From contig NZ_JBHLJR010000007.1 in the NCBI RefSeq assembly GCF_043677095.1, positions 182,756 through 246,755 on the forward strand: a DNA stretch of 64,000 nt, read 5' to 3'. Source of the DNA: Natronococcus roseus. GTDB lineage: Archaea; Halobacteriota; Halobacteria; Halobacteriales; Natrialbaceae. The translations under genes and the position numbers were made by a program. The notes beneath the pieces are model-generated. The model saw nothing but the letters and a program-made list of their open reading frames with translations, had not been told where the DNA came from and ran no database searches. Below, in pieces: positions 46,407 through 55,254 of this stretch; position 1 is the stretch's first letter, and every line of letters begins with the position of its first letter.

Positions 46407-48524
46407 GTGACCGACACGGGACTCACACCGACCCAGCAGCCACCGCTCTCACCAGCCGCCAACCTCGCAATCGATACCGATCCCGTCTCCGAACTCTGGA
46501 ACCAGCTGTTCGACCACCAGTCGATTCGAGACCGAATCATTCGTGCTGTCCGCCAGTTCGCTGACGGCCGCACTATCCCCGAGTGTTACGAGGCCCTCGA
46601 GGACCAGCAGATCCCTTACTGGCTGCGCTCTCGAATACTCGAGGTCGCCCGTGGCAACCGACGAGAAGCTTGGCGGCTGGCCGCCGATCTCGTGCCAAAC
46701 CTCGGGCAAGGCCACGCGAGTCTCGAGGACCTGTTCGCGACTGCCGAGTTTTTCGCCACCCACGTCCCCGACGAGCAGCCACCGACACTCGCGGTGACGA
46801 TCGACCGCGCGTTAGAGGACGCACCCCGACGAAAACGTGAGTCGATCTGCCGCCTGCTCGCTGTTCTCGCGACCGGCTTCGATATCCGCGTCGTCGCAAC
46901 CGGTCGCACTCAACACTGGCTCGCTCGAGAGCATCGCGAAGAGCTGCCCGGCGTGAGCGAGTGGCGAGAGACACACCATCCTACTGGGGACCAAGTAGAG
47001 CAAGCACTCGAGGTGCTGGATCCCGATGGCCGCAAGGTCGAACTCCTCCGGCAACTCAAGGACGAACCTGCACAGACGCTCTCGAGGCACGCCCTGCGGG
47101 CGATGCACGACGTCGACCGCAGCCGGATTTCACAGCTGCTTGTCTCCGAGCAGAACTCGCTCACCGAACTCGGACTCATCGCCGAGTTCGGACCCGCCGC
47201 CGATCGAACTGTCGAGTTGCTCGAGGCCGGCCGACAGCTATTCGCCACGCTCGACGCCCAAGTCGGCCGGCAGCAGGAACTGACCGAGGCCGTGAGCGAC
47301 ACCGGAACAACCGACCAACAGTGCCGTGTAACCCCGCGCACACGAGGGGAGGGTAGTGCCGGCAGTGCAGACAGCAACCCCTACCGGACAGCCTATCTCG
47401 ACCGCCCAGGCCATGCCGGCGCCGTCGGCTGTGGGGAAGCCGGCGATATCACCTTCGTAGATGCACCGTTCGAAGGCCAAGCAGACGCTCCGGACCACAC
47501 TCAGTACGTGAGCTTCGACGGCGACCGGGAGGAAGCCGTGGTCGCGGTTCGGGCGAGTGGGCCCCTGCAGTACGTGGTGAGTCTCGCGACAGCGTTAGCC
47601 TCTCCCCGTCTGGTCATCCGAGTTCTCACCGACAGTCGTCTCGAGTCTCTGGAGGATCCGCCGGCAATCCTGCGGGATGCTCGCTGTATCGGCGGGCTCT
47701 CTGATGAGGCACTCGAGGATCCCGAAACACTCCGAGAGGCATTCATCGAGTGGGGCACCAACCTCGAGGACCTCACGGCGAAGCTCTCAGCCGGTGAGTA
47801 CGAAGACCGCAATCGGTTCCGGGGTTCGATCATGCGGTCGGCCCACGGCCTTGCCGGCTCGCTTGTGCATCTCTTCGATGCTCTCGGGATCGACGTCACT
47901 CGCGAGCTCCGGGTACCGACCGGGCTTGACACGAACGCGCTGAACGAACTGACAACCTCGATCAGCATTGCGACGGCAATTCAGTCGAAATACGGTGCGT
48001 TCGCCTGTTACCGCCAGCTCTTCGAAACTCGTGAAGGGAAGCGTCAGAGTGCGCTCTCACCGACTGTCGATGCCGATGACCCGCTGGGGACGCTCATCGG
48101 CTCCCTGGTCGTTCGTGGAGACGACGTCCACCGACTCCGTCTCAAGCTCGAGCACTCGCTCGAGAGCCCAGCAGCGCTCGCTGAGGATGCTCTCGATTTC
48201 GCAATCCACGTTTCCCTTTCGACTACGGACCGGACGGCCTATGCGACAGCCGCAACACGAATCCTCCAGACCAAGAACCTGCAGCCGACTCGAGAGACTG
48301 TTTCGCTACTTCATGCACTGGCTGGCTCACCGTACGCCGCTGCTCGAGCACTGCAGCAACTCGCCGGCGAAGACGAACGCCGAGAGCTCCGACCGGACGA
48401 GCTCCGCTATGCGCTGGGAACGCTCGAACAGCAGTCACTTTCTCGACAATTGAATCACGAGCCGTCCGGACTGCTAAGCTCGTTCCGAGATCGGAGAATG
48501 TTTCTCCGAAGCCGGGGCAAATAA
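46407..48524 (+). pseudogene. Truncated large plasmid-type protein (N-terminal 675 residues)
   Basis: A GTG start gives 705 codons. The real protein is recognisable up to ...LRYALGTLE near residue 675. There the DNA switches at CTCGA (about 48432) into the tail of the reverse-strand CBS gene, and the last 30 residues are junk. Proof of truncation: the fragment at 53037-53430 continues GTLEPEKLPSDLSPTVGRIV. A separate C-terminal fragment at 51236-51765 starts TLEPEKLLSHLPPTVGRIVH and carries a winged helix (SQREFADRAGVSARTIRNY). Visible parts: an AAA-like region (TLAVTIDRALEDAPRRKRES, ICRLLAVLATGFDIRVVATG) and a second alpha/beta domain. The intact protein was probably a winged-helix regulator or replication accessory of about 900 residues. 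Confidence 0.7.
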
Positions 48525-48892
48525 TGAGCTAAATTAGCTGTTGTCAAAATCCCTACAAGCTCATCGGTATCCACGACTGGGAGATGTTGGATCGAATGCT
48601 CTCTCATCAGTGTGGCCGCTTCACGGATCGATTTGTCGCTTGTGACTGTGATAACCGGTGTCGACATAAACGAACCCACGGTGAGAGACGAGAGATCTGC
48701 ATCAACGGTGACCTGGTGCATGATATCGGATTTAGTAACAATACCTAGGATATCTTTTGTCTCTGGGGAAGTCACGACTACGGATCCAATATCGTCTGCC
48801 GCGAACATTCTCGCAATGTCGCTAGCTGTCGTGTCTCCGGTGGTTGTTTGCACAGCTTGTGTCATTACGGATGCTGTGGTTTGTTCTATCAT
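48455..48892 (-). CDS. CBS-domain-pair protein
   Basis: The protein has 145 residues and two CBS motifs: about 8-62 (TASVMTQAVQTTTGDTTASD, ADDIGSVVVTSPETKDILGI, VTKSDIMHQV) and about 72-125 (GSFMSTPVITVTSDKSIREA, EHSIQHLPVVDTDELVGILT, TANLAHYL). The pair binds adenosyl nucleotides such as AMP or ATP and acts as an energy sensor. The last 23 codons overlap the broken end of the 705-codon gene, so the tail of this protein may be altered by the rearrangement. It is encoded on the strand opposite to the operon it interrupts. Confidence 0.88.
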   Translation of the reverse strand: MIEQTTASVMTQAVQTTTGDTTASDIARMFAADDIGSVVVTSPETKDILGIVTKSDIMHQVTVDADLSSLTVGSFMSTPVITVTSDKSIREAATLMREHSIQHLPVVDTDELVGILTTANLAHYLPRLRRNILRSRNELSSPDGS

Positions 48893-49231
48893 GGTAAGGT
48901 TACAGCACAGAAGCGGTTAACTCTTGCTTGAGAGCCGTAGAAGGAGAAATTCAACCGCTCACGAATGTGCTGTTCTGGCCGCTGAATTCTCAGGGATCAC
49001 CTCTTTTTGGTAGTTGGCCAATGGGCTACGAATCGCAGCTGCGCTCACAGCGACAGACGCTACCGAGAACAACCGAACCGCCCAGTTGGGTCTCCAACTC
49101 AAGCAAAGGTTGCTCTCTAGTACTACCTACTGAAGCAACACAGGGCAGTTTGAGGTGCTAGTCGAGTCTCGAAAGGCAAAACAGACACGCCATTACCGTA
49201 GTAATCCTTTTTTCGGTTGCTACTATAGAAC
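48893..49231. other. Intergenic region without a gene
   Basis: I see no convincing coding frame in these 339 bp between the divergent CBS and CcbP-like genes. A 77-codon forward frame (48928-49161) lacks haloarchaeal composition. Promoters for both genes must lie here. Confidence 0.5.
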
Positions 49232-49600
49232 ATGACAAAAATAGACAAAGAGAAGGCACGAGAGGAACGCATCAAAATGGAGATCGTCGTCGATGCCTAT
49301 GATCAGTATGAACGAGCAATTGGATGGTACACTTATCTTGAAGATACAATTCGATTTCCGTTCGAGGCACGGTGTACTGGAACTCGTGAGGTGTCACCTC
49401 TCGAGGAGGGCGAAACAGCACAAGTCATAGAGATGTCCTCGATCGAAGCGTCAGAGAGCGAGATGTTCGTCACCATCGAATGGATTGACAGAGAATTGGG
49501 CGTGCCCCTAGCACAACTGGAACCAATTGCTGTCGATTCCGACACAAAGCAAGCGGTCGCAGACTGGCACTACTGGGACGGACGTGGCTATCGATTTTGA
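49232..49600 (+). CDS. CcbP-like calcium-binding protein
   Basis: The protein has 122 residues. It matches the cyanobacterial/archaeal CcbP family across its length from memory: RIKMEIVVDAYDQYERAIGW, YTYLEDTIRFPFEARCTG, SEMFVTIEWIDRELGVPLAQ, LEPIAVDSDTKQAVADWHYW, DGRGYRF. The acidic residues of the DxYD..ER and DWHYWDGRGY segments are conserved. In Anabaena, CcbP buffers free calcium; in haloarchaea its role is unknown. ATG start; a TATA-like sequence lies at about -30 (CCTTTTTTCGG). Confidence 0.85.
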   Translation: MTKIDKEKAREERIKMEIVVDAYDQYERAIGWYTYLEDTIRFPFEARCTGTREVSPLEEGETAQVIEMSSIEASESEMFVTIEWIDRELGVPLAQLEPIAVDSDTKQAVADWHYWDGRGYRF

Positions 49601-49633
49601 CTACTGATCGATCTTTCTCTTGAGCAAATATCG

Positions 49634-51136
49634 ATGCGCTTGGTTGAGGCCAGTAGGTGTACGTGGAAGACCCTATGGGAACTCGTCTCGTTCTTTCGAC
49701 CAACCGTGCCTACGTTTGGCCGAACAGAATCTGGGAAGTGGCACATCGTCGGTCCCGATGGGTGCCGATATGGACGAGCCTTCGCTGACGAAACCGAGAA
49801 CGTGCCGGAGGAGTCGGCCACAACAACAGATATTGTTGCCTATGACCCGCCCGACTCATCAGGCAACAGTCAATCTCGACCAATATCACTCTCCGGGGGA
49901 GAAAGGTCCCTTCTGCAGGGCGAAAATGAGACTCAGCGCCTCGTTCTGCCATCCACTGTTCGCGAGAGTGACTCTGAACTGTGTCGTTCATGCCGGTTGC
50001 AACTAGAACACCACCAGAAGCGGCGATCGCGAGTCATCACCCAGCTTAAGCAAGTGACGCCGATTCGAGATGGTGACTGGAGTACGCTCGAGCAGGATAC
50101 GAGACGCCCCTGTGATTGGTGTCGGGCTCATGAACTCACCACCTGGCACACTGATGAACTCAACTGTACAGTTTGCCCAGCCTGTGGCCGCCTCTTCGAG
50201 ACACCATTTGGGGAGCCAACTGCCGAAAATCAGCCAGAAGCTAACCGCTTGCCAAATACGCCAACTGAGCCAGTTGTACCGATCGTGTTTGGAACAGGAC
50301 TCTCAGACTACGATCCAACCGAATTGGTCGGGAGTAATCGGCCGCTGATCAAATACCGCGACAAGCACAAATATGCTGAGCTGGTGCTCGAACTCGAGCG
50401 GACCGGCCATGGGTTCTCAGCCAAGGGGATCACTGCACTCGACGAAATTCGCTCAAACTACGCCAACCAAGTCGCTGATGACAACACACACCAGACTGAT
50501 GTCACACTTGAGGTCGGTGTGACTCCACGAACGATAACGATCAAGGGGATATTCCCCGAAGATAGCTCGTCAATGATTGGATCGTGTTGGGATATCGTGA
50601 GCGATCCGACCAAGTGGTTCCCGATTGGATGGCCAGATCAAGGGTGGATCCACCGCCGATCAGCTGATCCCGCTATCCCAGGAGATGAGCCTGTCGTAGA
50701 TGCGTTTCCCCGCCTCCAGACACAAACACCAGCTAACTCAGTTGACCTCGAGACGCTGCGACAAGTGACCGAGCCAGGCCGATATGAGCGAGGAAGCCGC
50801 TACTACGAACAAGGCTCAGTAACGGGTATCGAGTTCGTCGACGATTCTCTTCAGGCGACAGTCCAGGGGAGTCGTCCATACGAGGTCCAGGTCACTCTCT
50901 CAGAGGGGAGCTACGTTAGCGGCCAGTGTAGCTGCCCAGATGATACAGTCCCCTGCAAGCATATCGTCGCTGCCGTGTTAGGTAGCGGTGATGTTGAAGC
51001 CGTCGGCGATGGTCAATCAATAGATACTCTTCTTGAGGAAGCGTCCGCCAAAGAGCTTCGAGCCGTGCTTGCCGAACTCGCGGACGAAGACATGCGAGTA
51101 AGGAAACGCCTCTACGAGAAGCTTGGTGAGGACTGA
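49634..51136 (+). CDS. SWIM zinc-finger protein
   Basis: The protein has 500 residues. The SWIM domain near 385-445 has ERGSRYYEQGSVTGIEF, QCSCPDDTVPCKHIVAAVL (C-x-C...C-x-H). Upstream are two more cysteine pairs, ELCRSCRLQLEHH near 115 and PCDWCRAHE with VCPACGRLFET near 155-190. The N-terminal 90 residues contain SGKWHIVGPDGCRYG, a short motif seen in haloarchaeal single-domain proteins. SWIM fingers in archaea occur with SNF2-type helicases or alone as DNA/protein-binding modules. No helicase is adjacent. It begins 33 bp after the CcbP-like gene in the same direction. The start could be one of several in-frame codons. Confidence 0.78.
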   Translation: MRLVEASRCTWKTLWELVSFFRPTVPTFGRTESGKWHIVGPDGCRYGRAFADETENVPEESATTTDIVAYDPPDSSGNSQSRPISLSGGERSLLQGENETQRLVLPSTVRESDSELCRSCRLQLEHHQKRRSRVITQLKQVTPIRDGDWSTLEQDTRRPCDWCRAHELTTWHTDELNCTVCPACGRLFETPFGEPTAENQPEANRLPNTPTEPVVPIVFGTGLSDYDPTELVGSNRPLIKYRDKHKYAELVLELERTGHGFSAKGITALDEIRSNYANQVADDNTHQTDVTLEVGVTPRTITIKGIFPEDSSSMIGSCWDIVSDPTKWFPIGWPDQGWIHRRSADPAIPGDEPVVDAFPRLQTQTPANSVDLETLRQVTEPGRYERGSRYYEQGSVTGIEFVDDSLQATVQGSRPYEVQVTLSEGSYVSGQCSCPDDTVPCKHIVAAVLGSGDVEAVGDGQSIDTLLEEASAKELRAVLAELADEDMRVRKRLYEKLGED

Positions 51137-51235
51137 CTGCAGTATCGAAGCGACGATTTGTTCTCCACGCTCTCAGACCGGCCTGTAGAAATTCACGAAT
51201 GTAGATATCTCGAGTCCACTGGGATCAGTTACACT

Positions 51236-51765
51236 GTGACGCTCGAGCCTGAGAAGTTGCTCTCCCATCTCCCACCGACAGTTGGTCGAATCGTCCACAC
51301 GCTTCTCACAGCAGAAGGTCGTCTCTCACAGCGTGAGTTCGCTGACCGAGCGGGCGTCTCGGCACGGACGATACGGAACTATCGCGACCGACTCGAGGCA
51401 CTCACCCTCATCCGTGTCGACGAAAATGGATGTCGTCTGGCGTTATCGTTCCGAACTGCCACCGAACGCCGTTACCCCGTTGTTCCGACCGTCCTCGAGG
51501 AGAACCAGACACTTTTCGATGCAGCTAATGCATTGCTCGAGACGTTCCTTCCGCCAGATCGGACGGCAACTCCGACGACCCGCTTGGGAGTACGCTGTTC
51601 TGGCCACCGGGTCCATCGCGACTACTCGAGCATTCGGCGGTCGATCTGTGGGTACGACTAGCGACCATACTCTCAGCGACAAATTGTCCCGAAGACAAGC
51701 AAGCAATCAGGATAGGGGCGCTGATCAAACAGCGATCGCTCTCCAACACCATTCGTTGTCTGTAG
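51236..51765 (+). pseudogene. C-terminal fragment of the broken plasmid-type protein, frameshifted
   Basis: Starts abruptly at TLEPEKLLSHLPPTVGRIVH, exactly where the protein at 46407 stops making sense. A winged helix follows (LSQREFADRAGVSARTIRNY, RDRLEALTLIRVDENGCRLA). After LLETFLPPD the frame is lost near 51580 and resumes one frame over as LGSTLFWPPGPSRLLEHSAV, then a helical tail to a stop at 51763-51765. A single-base indel explains this. It supports splitting of the parent gene by a segment carrying the CBS, CcbP-like and SWIM genes, or deletion of a second copy. Confidence 0.65.
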
Positions 51766-51897
51766 TTTGTCCACGTCAGATTAGAAAGCGATCCAAAGAG
51801 TTCCCTCAAAAAATCACCCGCAGATACAGTCTTGTGTCCGAGTCAATTGAACAATCTCGTTGTGAAGCTGTCTGGCAAGTTTGTAGATCGTTTGGGC

Positions 51898-52296
51898 TCA
51901 GTATTCACCAGCAACACCGGTTCGATAATACGACTCCGACCGATTCTCGAGCCAGAGTGCTTCAAGTCGATCAGCGATATCTTGTGAGAACAGTCCTGCC
52001 TGGACACCCAGGTCGTAAACCTCAGTATGGCGCTGCCCGGCTACGTCGTATCCCTTTTCCTCAACATAGAATTGAATCGAACGCTCGATGGAGACGAAAC
52101 AGGCCTCGATTATGACCGTGAAATGGCCGTTGCGATCGAGCAAAAAGCCTGCAGCATCGAGGAGACGACATGCTTTTCGCAACTGGAGAACCGCTGCATC
52201 GGAGACGTGCTCGAGCCCGACCTCAGGAGTGGTGGGCTTTCTCTGAAAAGCGTCCTCTGCATCAGCAAGCGCCGTTTCCAGTTCCTTTGAAGTCAT
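51898..52296 (-). CDS. HEPN-like toxin partner of an MNT protein
   Basis: The protein has 132 residues and is helical. LDAAGFLLDRNGHFTVIIEA, CFVSIERSIQFYVEEKGYDV and DLGVQAGLFSQDIADRLEAL have the HEPN/MazE-like four-helix pattern. The usual HEPN R-x4-6-H motif is not obvious; an RSESYYRTGVA segment (about 118-128) occupies the same place. It overlaps the nucleotidyltransferase gene by ATGA (52293-52296) as its downstream partner. In HEPN/MNT systems the HEPN protein is an RNase toxin and MNT silences it by adding AMP. Activity here is inferred from arrangement. Confidence 0.7.
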   Translation of the reverse strand: MTSKELETALADAEDAFQRKPTTPEVGLEHVSDAAVLQLRKACRLLDAAGFLLDRNGHFTVIIEACFVSIERSIQFYVEEKGYDVAGQRHTEVYDLGVQAGLFSQDIADRLEALWLENRSESYYRTGVAGEY

Positions 52297-52952
52297 TCGT
52301 TTTTTCCTCCAAAGAGAGCCTGTTGTACCTCATACAGTATCGCACTCTCTTCGAGGATAATCCCCTCTTGAAAGATCGGTTGGAGATCTTCGCCTCGCCT
52401 GCGAGCGCTCTCGGGAGATTCAACAAACACCTCAAATTCGTACCGCTGTCCTTCGATCGGTTTCGACTCGAGTTCTCTTATAATATCGGAAATCGCTCGT
52501 CGAGCGGTCACCAGCTCAGTATCATCGTCAACGAGTACAAAGATATCAATATCACTAACGCGATCGGCCTCTCCACGCGCTACGCTCCCGAAGCAAACAA
52601 TCCCAGCGACTGATGCTACTCCTTCGCTAGTTCTGTCTATAAATCTCTGAAGCGGTTCTCGGAATTCTTTCTGCGGGATTTCGAGAAACGGGTCATCCAT
52701 CTCCTGGAGTCGCTGCTCGTTGATTCGATAGAGTGTTTTATTGCCACTATCGCGTCTAATCACCAAGTCCATTGATTCAAGCAACGAGAGGGCCTTCGAA
52801 ACACTGGGGCCGCCAAATCCAGTCATCTCTTGGAGGTCACGGTTTCCAAACTCAGTAGATGGATTCTGAGCGGTGAGCTCAAGGATATCATCCATTGCTT
52901 TGTATCTGAAAATCTGTTCCTCTGGTAGCGGTAGCCGCAGTTTGATATCCAT
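52293..52952 (-). CDS. MNT-type nucleotidyltransferase with N-terminal winged helix
   Basis: The protein has 219 residues. Winged helix at about 20-85: EFGNRDLQEMTGFGGPSVSK, ALSLLESMDLVIRRDSGNKT. The nucleotidyltransferase at about 105-200 has the minimal signature CFGSVARGEADRVSDIDIFV (GS..RG...SDID) and the third acidic residue on YEFEVFVESPES. Antitoxins of this class adenylylate the HEPN partner and, through the winged helix, can repress their own promoter. A perfect 8-bp palindrome lies 19 bp upstream of the ATG. It precedes and overlaps the HEPN-like gene by 4 bp. Confidence 0.88.
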   Translation of the reverse strand: MDIKLRLPLPEEQIFRYKAMDDILELTAQNPSTEFGNRDLQEMTGFGGPSVSKALSLLESMDLVIRRDSGNKTLYRINEQRLQEMDDPFLEIPQKEFREPLQRFIDRTSEGVASVAGIVCFGSVARGEADRVSDIDIFVLVDDDTELVTARRAISDIIRELESKPIEGQRYEFEVFVESPESARRRGEDLQPIFQEGIILEESAILYEVQQALFGGKNE

Positions 52953-52970
52953 TATTATGTTTCATGTAAC

Positions 52971-52991
52971 GCGTTATACTACATATAACGC
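52971..52991. promoter_or_regulatory. Operator-like palindrome upstream of the MNT/HEPN operon
   Basis: GCGTTATA (52971-52978) and TATAACGC (52984-52991) are perfect complements 5 nt apart, and the centre overlaps a TATA-like element. Distance to the MNT start is 19 bp. It fits an autoregulatory site for the winged helix of the MNT protein. Confidence 0.65.
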
Positions 52992-53036
52992 TTTCCGATC
53001 TCAGCAGTAGGAGAGATCTGATCGTAGCCGGAACTC

Positions 53037-53430
53037 TAGTCATTGGTTCTCTGGCTGTTCGCGTGGAAGACGTACATCGACTCTGCTCCCGGCTCAAGCA
53101 CTCGCTCGAGACGCCAGCAGCGCTCGCTGAGGACGCACCCGAGTTCGCGGTCCACGTTTCCCTTTCGACGGTCGACCGGGCCGCCTACGTATCGGCTGCG
53201 ACGCGGATCCTCCAATCCAAGAACCTCCGACCGATTCGAGAGATAGTCTCGCTGCTCCACGCACTGGCTGGCTCACCGTGCGCCGCTGCTCGAGCACTGC
53301 AGCAACTCGCCGGCGAAGACGAACGCCGAGAACTTCGGCCAGACGAACTCCGCTATGCGCTGGGAACACTCGAGCCTGAGAAGTTGCCCTCCGATCTCTC
53401 ACCGACAGTTGGCCGAATCGTTCACACCAT
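53037..53430 (+). pseudogene. Internal fragment, second copy of the broken plasmid-type protein
   Basis: Corresponds to residues about 566-675 of the protein at 46407 (HSLETPAALAEDAPEFAVHV, SLLHALAGSPCAAARALQQL, ELRPDELRYALGTLE) and runs on into PEKLPSDLSPTVGRIVHT. Then it breaks off at about 53430 into unrelated DNA. The fragment bridges the junction missing from the other two pieces, confirming they belong together. No start, no complete domain. Confidence 0.7.
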
Positions 53431-53432
53431 TG

Positions 53433-53715
53433 ATTCCACTTCACCCAGTCGCCGTACGGTTCAAACGTTGCAATCTGGGACTCAGTAGCGTTTCTATCTG
53501 CAAACGTCACCAATCGATACGTCGGTTCTCCAAGCTCTTCATCGCGATCGATAGACAGCCAATGGACTGGTTGTTCTAAGCTGTGATCCGCGAGCAGCGA
53601 GCGAAGTTCTGAGATCGTATCCGAGTCGAGTTTGATACAAGACGTGTGTACTAAACACAACAAGATCGGTCTGGTCTGGGGTAGTCGCGAGGTGTGTAGG
53701 TAATTCCTCGATAGC
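53433..53715 (-). pseudogene. C-terminal remnant of a DUF2332-like protein, frameshifted
   Basis: The complement reads LATTPDQTDLVVFSTHVLYQ in one frame and LDSDTISELRSLLADHSLEQ, PVHWLSIDRDEELGEPTYRL, VTFADRNATESQIATFEPYG in the next. A one-base change separates the frames. The VFSTHVLY...LL.....PVHW.S.D pattern recalls the haloarchaeal DUF2332 family (assignment from memory). It abuts the internal fragment ending at 53430. Confidence 0.45.
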
Positions 53716-53724
53716 AGCCGCGAG

Positions 53725-53943
53725 TTACTGGTGTAAGCGATTGCGTTCGTTCTGGAGTGCGTCCACCCGTTCCGTGAGGCATTCATTCTCAGTGATGAAA
53801 GTTCTCACCGCCTCGCTCTTCGATTCATACTCCTCGCTGTCCCCCGTTTTCTCCTCGAGGAGCGACTCTGTGGCGAGTGCGCCGCAAAAGCGCTTGGCGA
53901 GAACTACCAGCCCGGTGGCGACGACGTCGACTACTCGCGAACG
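53725..53943 (-). pseudogene. Truncated ribbon-helix-helix-type plasmid protein
   Basis: The complement reads VVDVVATGLVVLAKRFCGAL, TGDSEEYESKSEAVRTFITE, NECLTERVDALQNERNRLHQ, then a stop at 53725. The EEYESKSEAVR segment resembles the start of haloarchaeal ribbon-helix-helix DNA-binding proteins and the rest is a coiled coil. No start is visible, and the end lies 34 bp from the left border of the IS630 element. Confidence 0.4.
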
Positions 53944-53985
53944 CCGCTAGACCGACTCGCCGAAGCAGGTCTCCTATAGTAAACA

Positions 53986-54477
53986 TTAGAAATAGCTGCT
54001 CACTTTTGGAATAGAGAGTTGATCAAGAGCGGTATCGATCGCTGTTGTCAGATCAGAAAGTGAGTCGAAGAACCGGTTGCTAAGAGCTGATTGCAGCTGT
54101 CTCCAGCACTCTTCCACTGGATTGAGTTCCGGCGAATACGCTGGTAACGTGACGAAGGCGAGGTCGTCGCGGGCCGCCAGGTCCGTGACGGCCGACGCCT
54201 GGAAATACGGCGCTCCATCCAGTACGATGATCAAACCATCTTCGAACTCTTTGCATAGTGCGAAAATGAAACGTTTCGCATGTTCGGCGGTCACGTACTC
54301 TTTGAATCGGGAGCAAAAGCGATCACCGAGGACGGTGATTGCGCCCAACAGACACGTCCAATCGCGTTGGCCGGATAATTCGACGTTCGGCCGCGTGCCG
54401 CGCGGAAACCACGCGGTATGCGGCTCGACTTGCACAGATTTCTTGGTTTGATCGATACAGACTACTGTAGCGTCCAT
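53986..54477 (-). CDS. IS630-family transposase, DDE catalytic frame
   Basis: The frame has 163 residues. Catalytic residues: D in VVCIDQTKKS, D in IIVLDGAPYF, E in PAYSPELNPVEECW (the DDE_3 signature). It overlaps the 3' end of the upstream frame (54462-54477) and lies in its -1 frame. A run of seven A residues precedes the overlap, consistent with programmed -1 frameshifting that fuses HTH and DDE parts into one transposase. Confidence 0.92.
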   Translation of the reverse strand: MDATVVCIDQTKKSVQVEPHTAWFPRGTRPNVELSGQRDWTCLLGAITVLGDRFCSRFKEYVTAEHAKRFIFALCKEFEDGLIIVLDGAPYFQASAVTDLAARDDLAFVTLPAYSPELNPVEECWRQLQSALSNRFFDSLSDLTTAIDTALDQLSIPKVSSYF

Positions 54478-54986
54478 CTCCCGCCGCTTTTTTTGAGTTT
54501 GTCGTGGAACTCCTCTTGCTCGTCTTCGTCGGCTTCGGCGGCTGTCCGGCGTGGTTTTTGATAGCTCAATCCCGCTTCTTTTAGCAACCGCCGGCAGCTC
54601 GGGATTGAGTACTCAACGCTGTATGTTTCTTCAAGATACTGCTGGACGAGCGCCGGCGTCCACGCCGGCGCGTCGACCCCAACTTTTTCGGGAGATTCGT
54701 GGACAGCCTCTTCGAACTCTTGTTGCTCTTTTTCTGAGAGCTTTCGCTTTCTCCCAGATCGATGAGCATCAGTAACGGCCTCCTCAAACGGCTCGTCAGT
54801 ATCAAGTCGCTTGAGCCAACTGTGGATTGTTCGCCGGCCAGTGTTATGCCACTCGGCAAGTTCGGTCTGTGTGACGCCGTTTTTGTACGCAATCACCGCC
54901 AACAGCCGTTGTGTCGGTATCTTTCCCTCGACGTTATCAAGTGCGTCGTGAAGTTCTTCGACGGAGATCTCGTCAAGATGGTCCAT
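54462..54986 (-). CDS. IS630-family transposase, helix-turn-helix frame
   Basis: The frame has 174 residues starting MDHLDEISVEELHDALD (ATG 54986). Residues 25-65 form an HTH (LAVIAYKNGVTQTELAEWHN, TGRRTIHSWLKRL) and residues 90-150 a winged-helix (TPALVQQYLEETYSVEYSIP, SCRRLLKEAGLSYQKPRR). The end overlaps the DDE frame. This is the normal two-frame layout of haloarchaeal IS630 elements. Confidence 0.9.
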   Translation of the reverse strand: MDHLDEISVEELHDALDNVEGKIPTQRLLAVIAYKNGVTQTELAEWHNTGRRTIHSWLKRLDTDEPFEEAVTDAHRSGRKRKLSEKEQQEFEEAVHESPEKVGVDAPAWTPALVQQYLEETYSVEYSIPSCRRLLKEAGLSYQKPRRTAAEADEDEQEEFHDKLKKSGGRWTLQ

Positions 54987-55164
54987 TACAAGCAATAAGA
55001 ACCTATGGGTGGAAAATTCTAACGTTTACTATAGCTCGAGGTTCAAGTGGATCGCTTTGCAGCGATTTTCGTCCGTACCTGGAAGCCGCTCTCCGAACCA
55101 ATTGAGGCACTCAACTGCCAGTGATAGGTCATGCCCAGGCTTCGTGATTATGCTCGGGCTTCTG

Positions 55165-55207
55165 TTAACCAACGCCCGAAAGTAGAAGTGGGTTCTTTGT
55201 TGGATAA
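55165..55207. repeat. Interrupted palindrome, site 4 of 4
   Basis: TTAACCAAC (55165-55173) and GTTGGATAA (55199-55207) have one mismatch and a 25-nt spacer, as at 32622. The rest of the 710-bp gap 55035-55743 contains the partial dispersed repeat and AT-rich promoter DNA before the aminotransferase gene. Confidence 0.55.
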
Positions 55208-55254
55208 AAAATGGAACTTTTGTGGATCCGGGCTCGGTCAGTTGATCCTACATG

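Larger units (their letters stand above)
53977..55031 (-). mobile_element. IS630-family insertion sequence, about 1055 bp
   Basis: Bounded by inverted repeats TAGTAAACATTAGAA at the left and TTCTAACGTTTACTA at the right, with TA on each side as expected for IS630 target duplication. It contains a helix-turn-helix frame and an overlapping DDE frame on the minus strand. Probably intact and transposition-competent through frameshifting. Confidence 0.88.
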
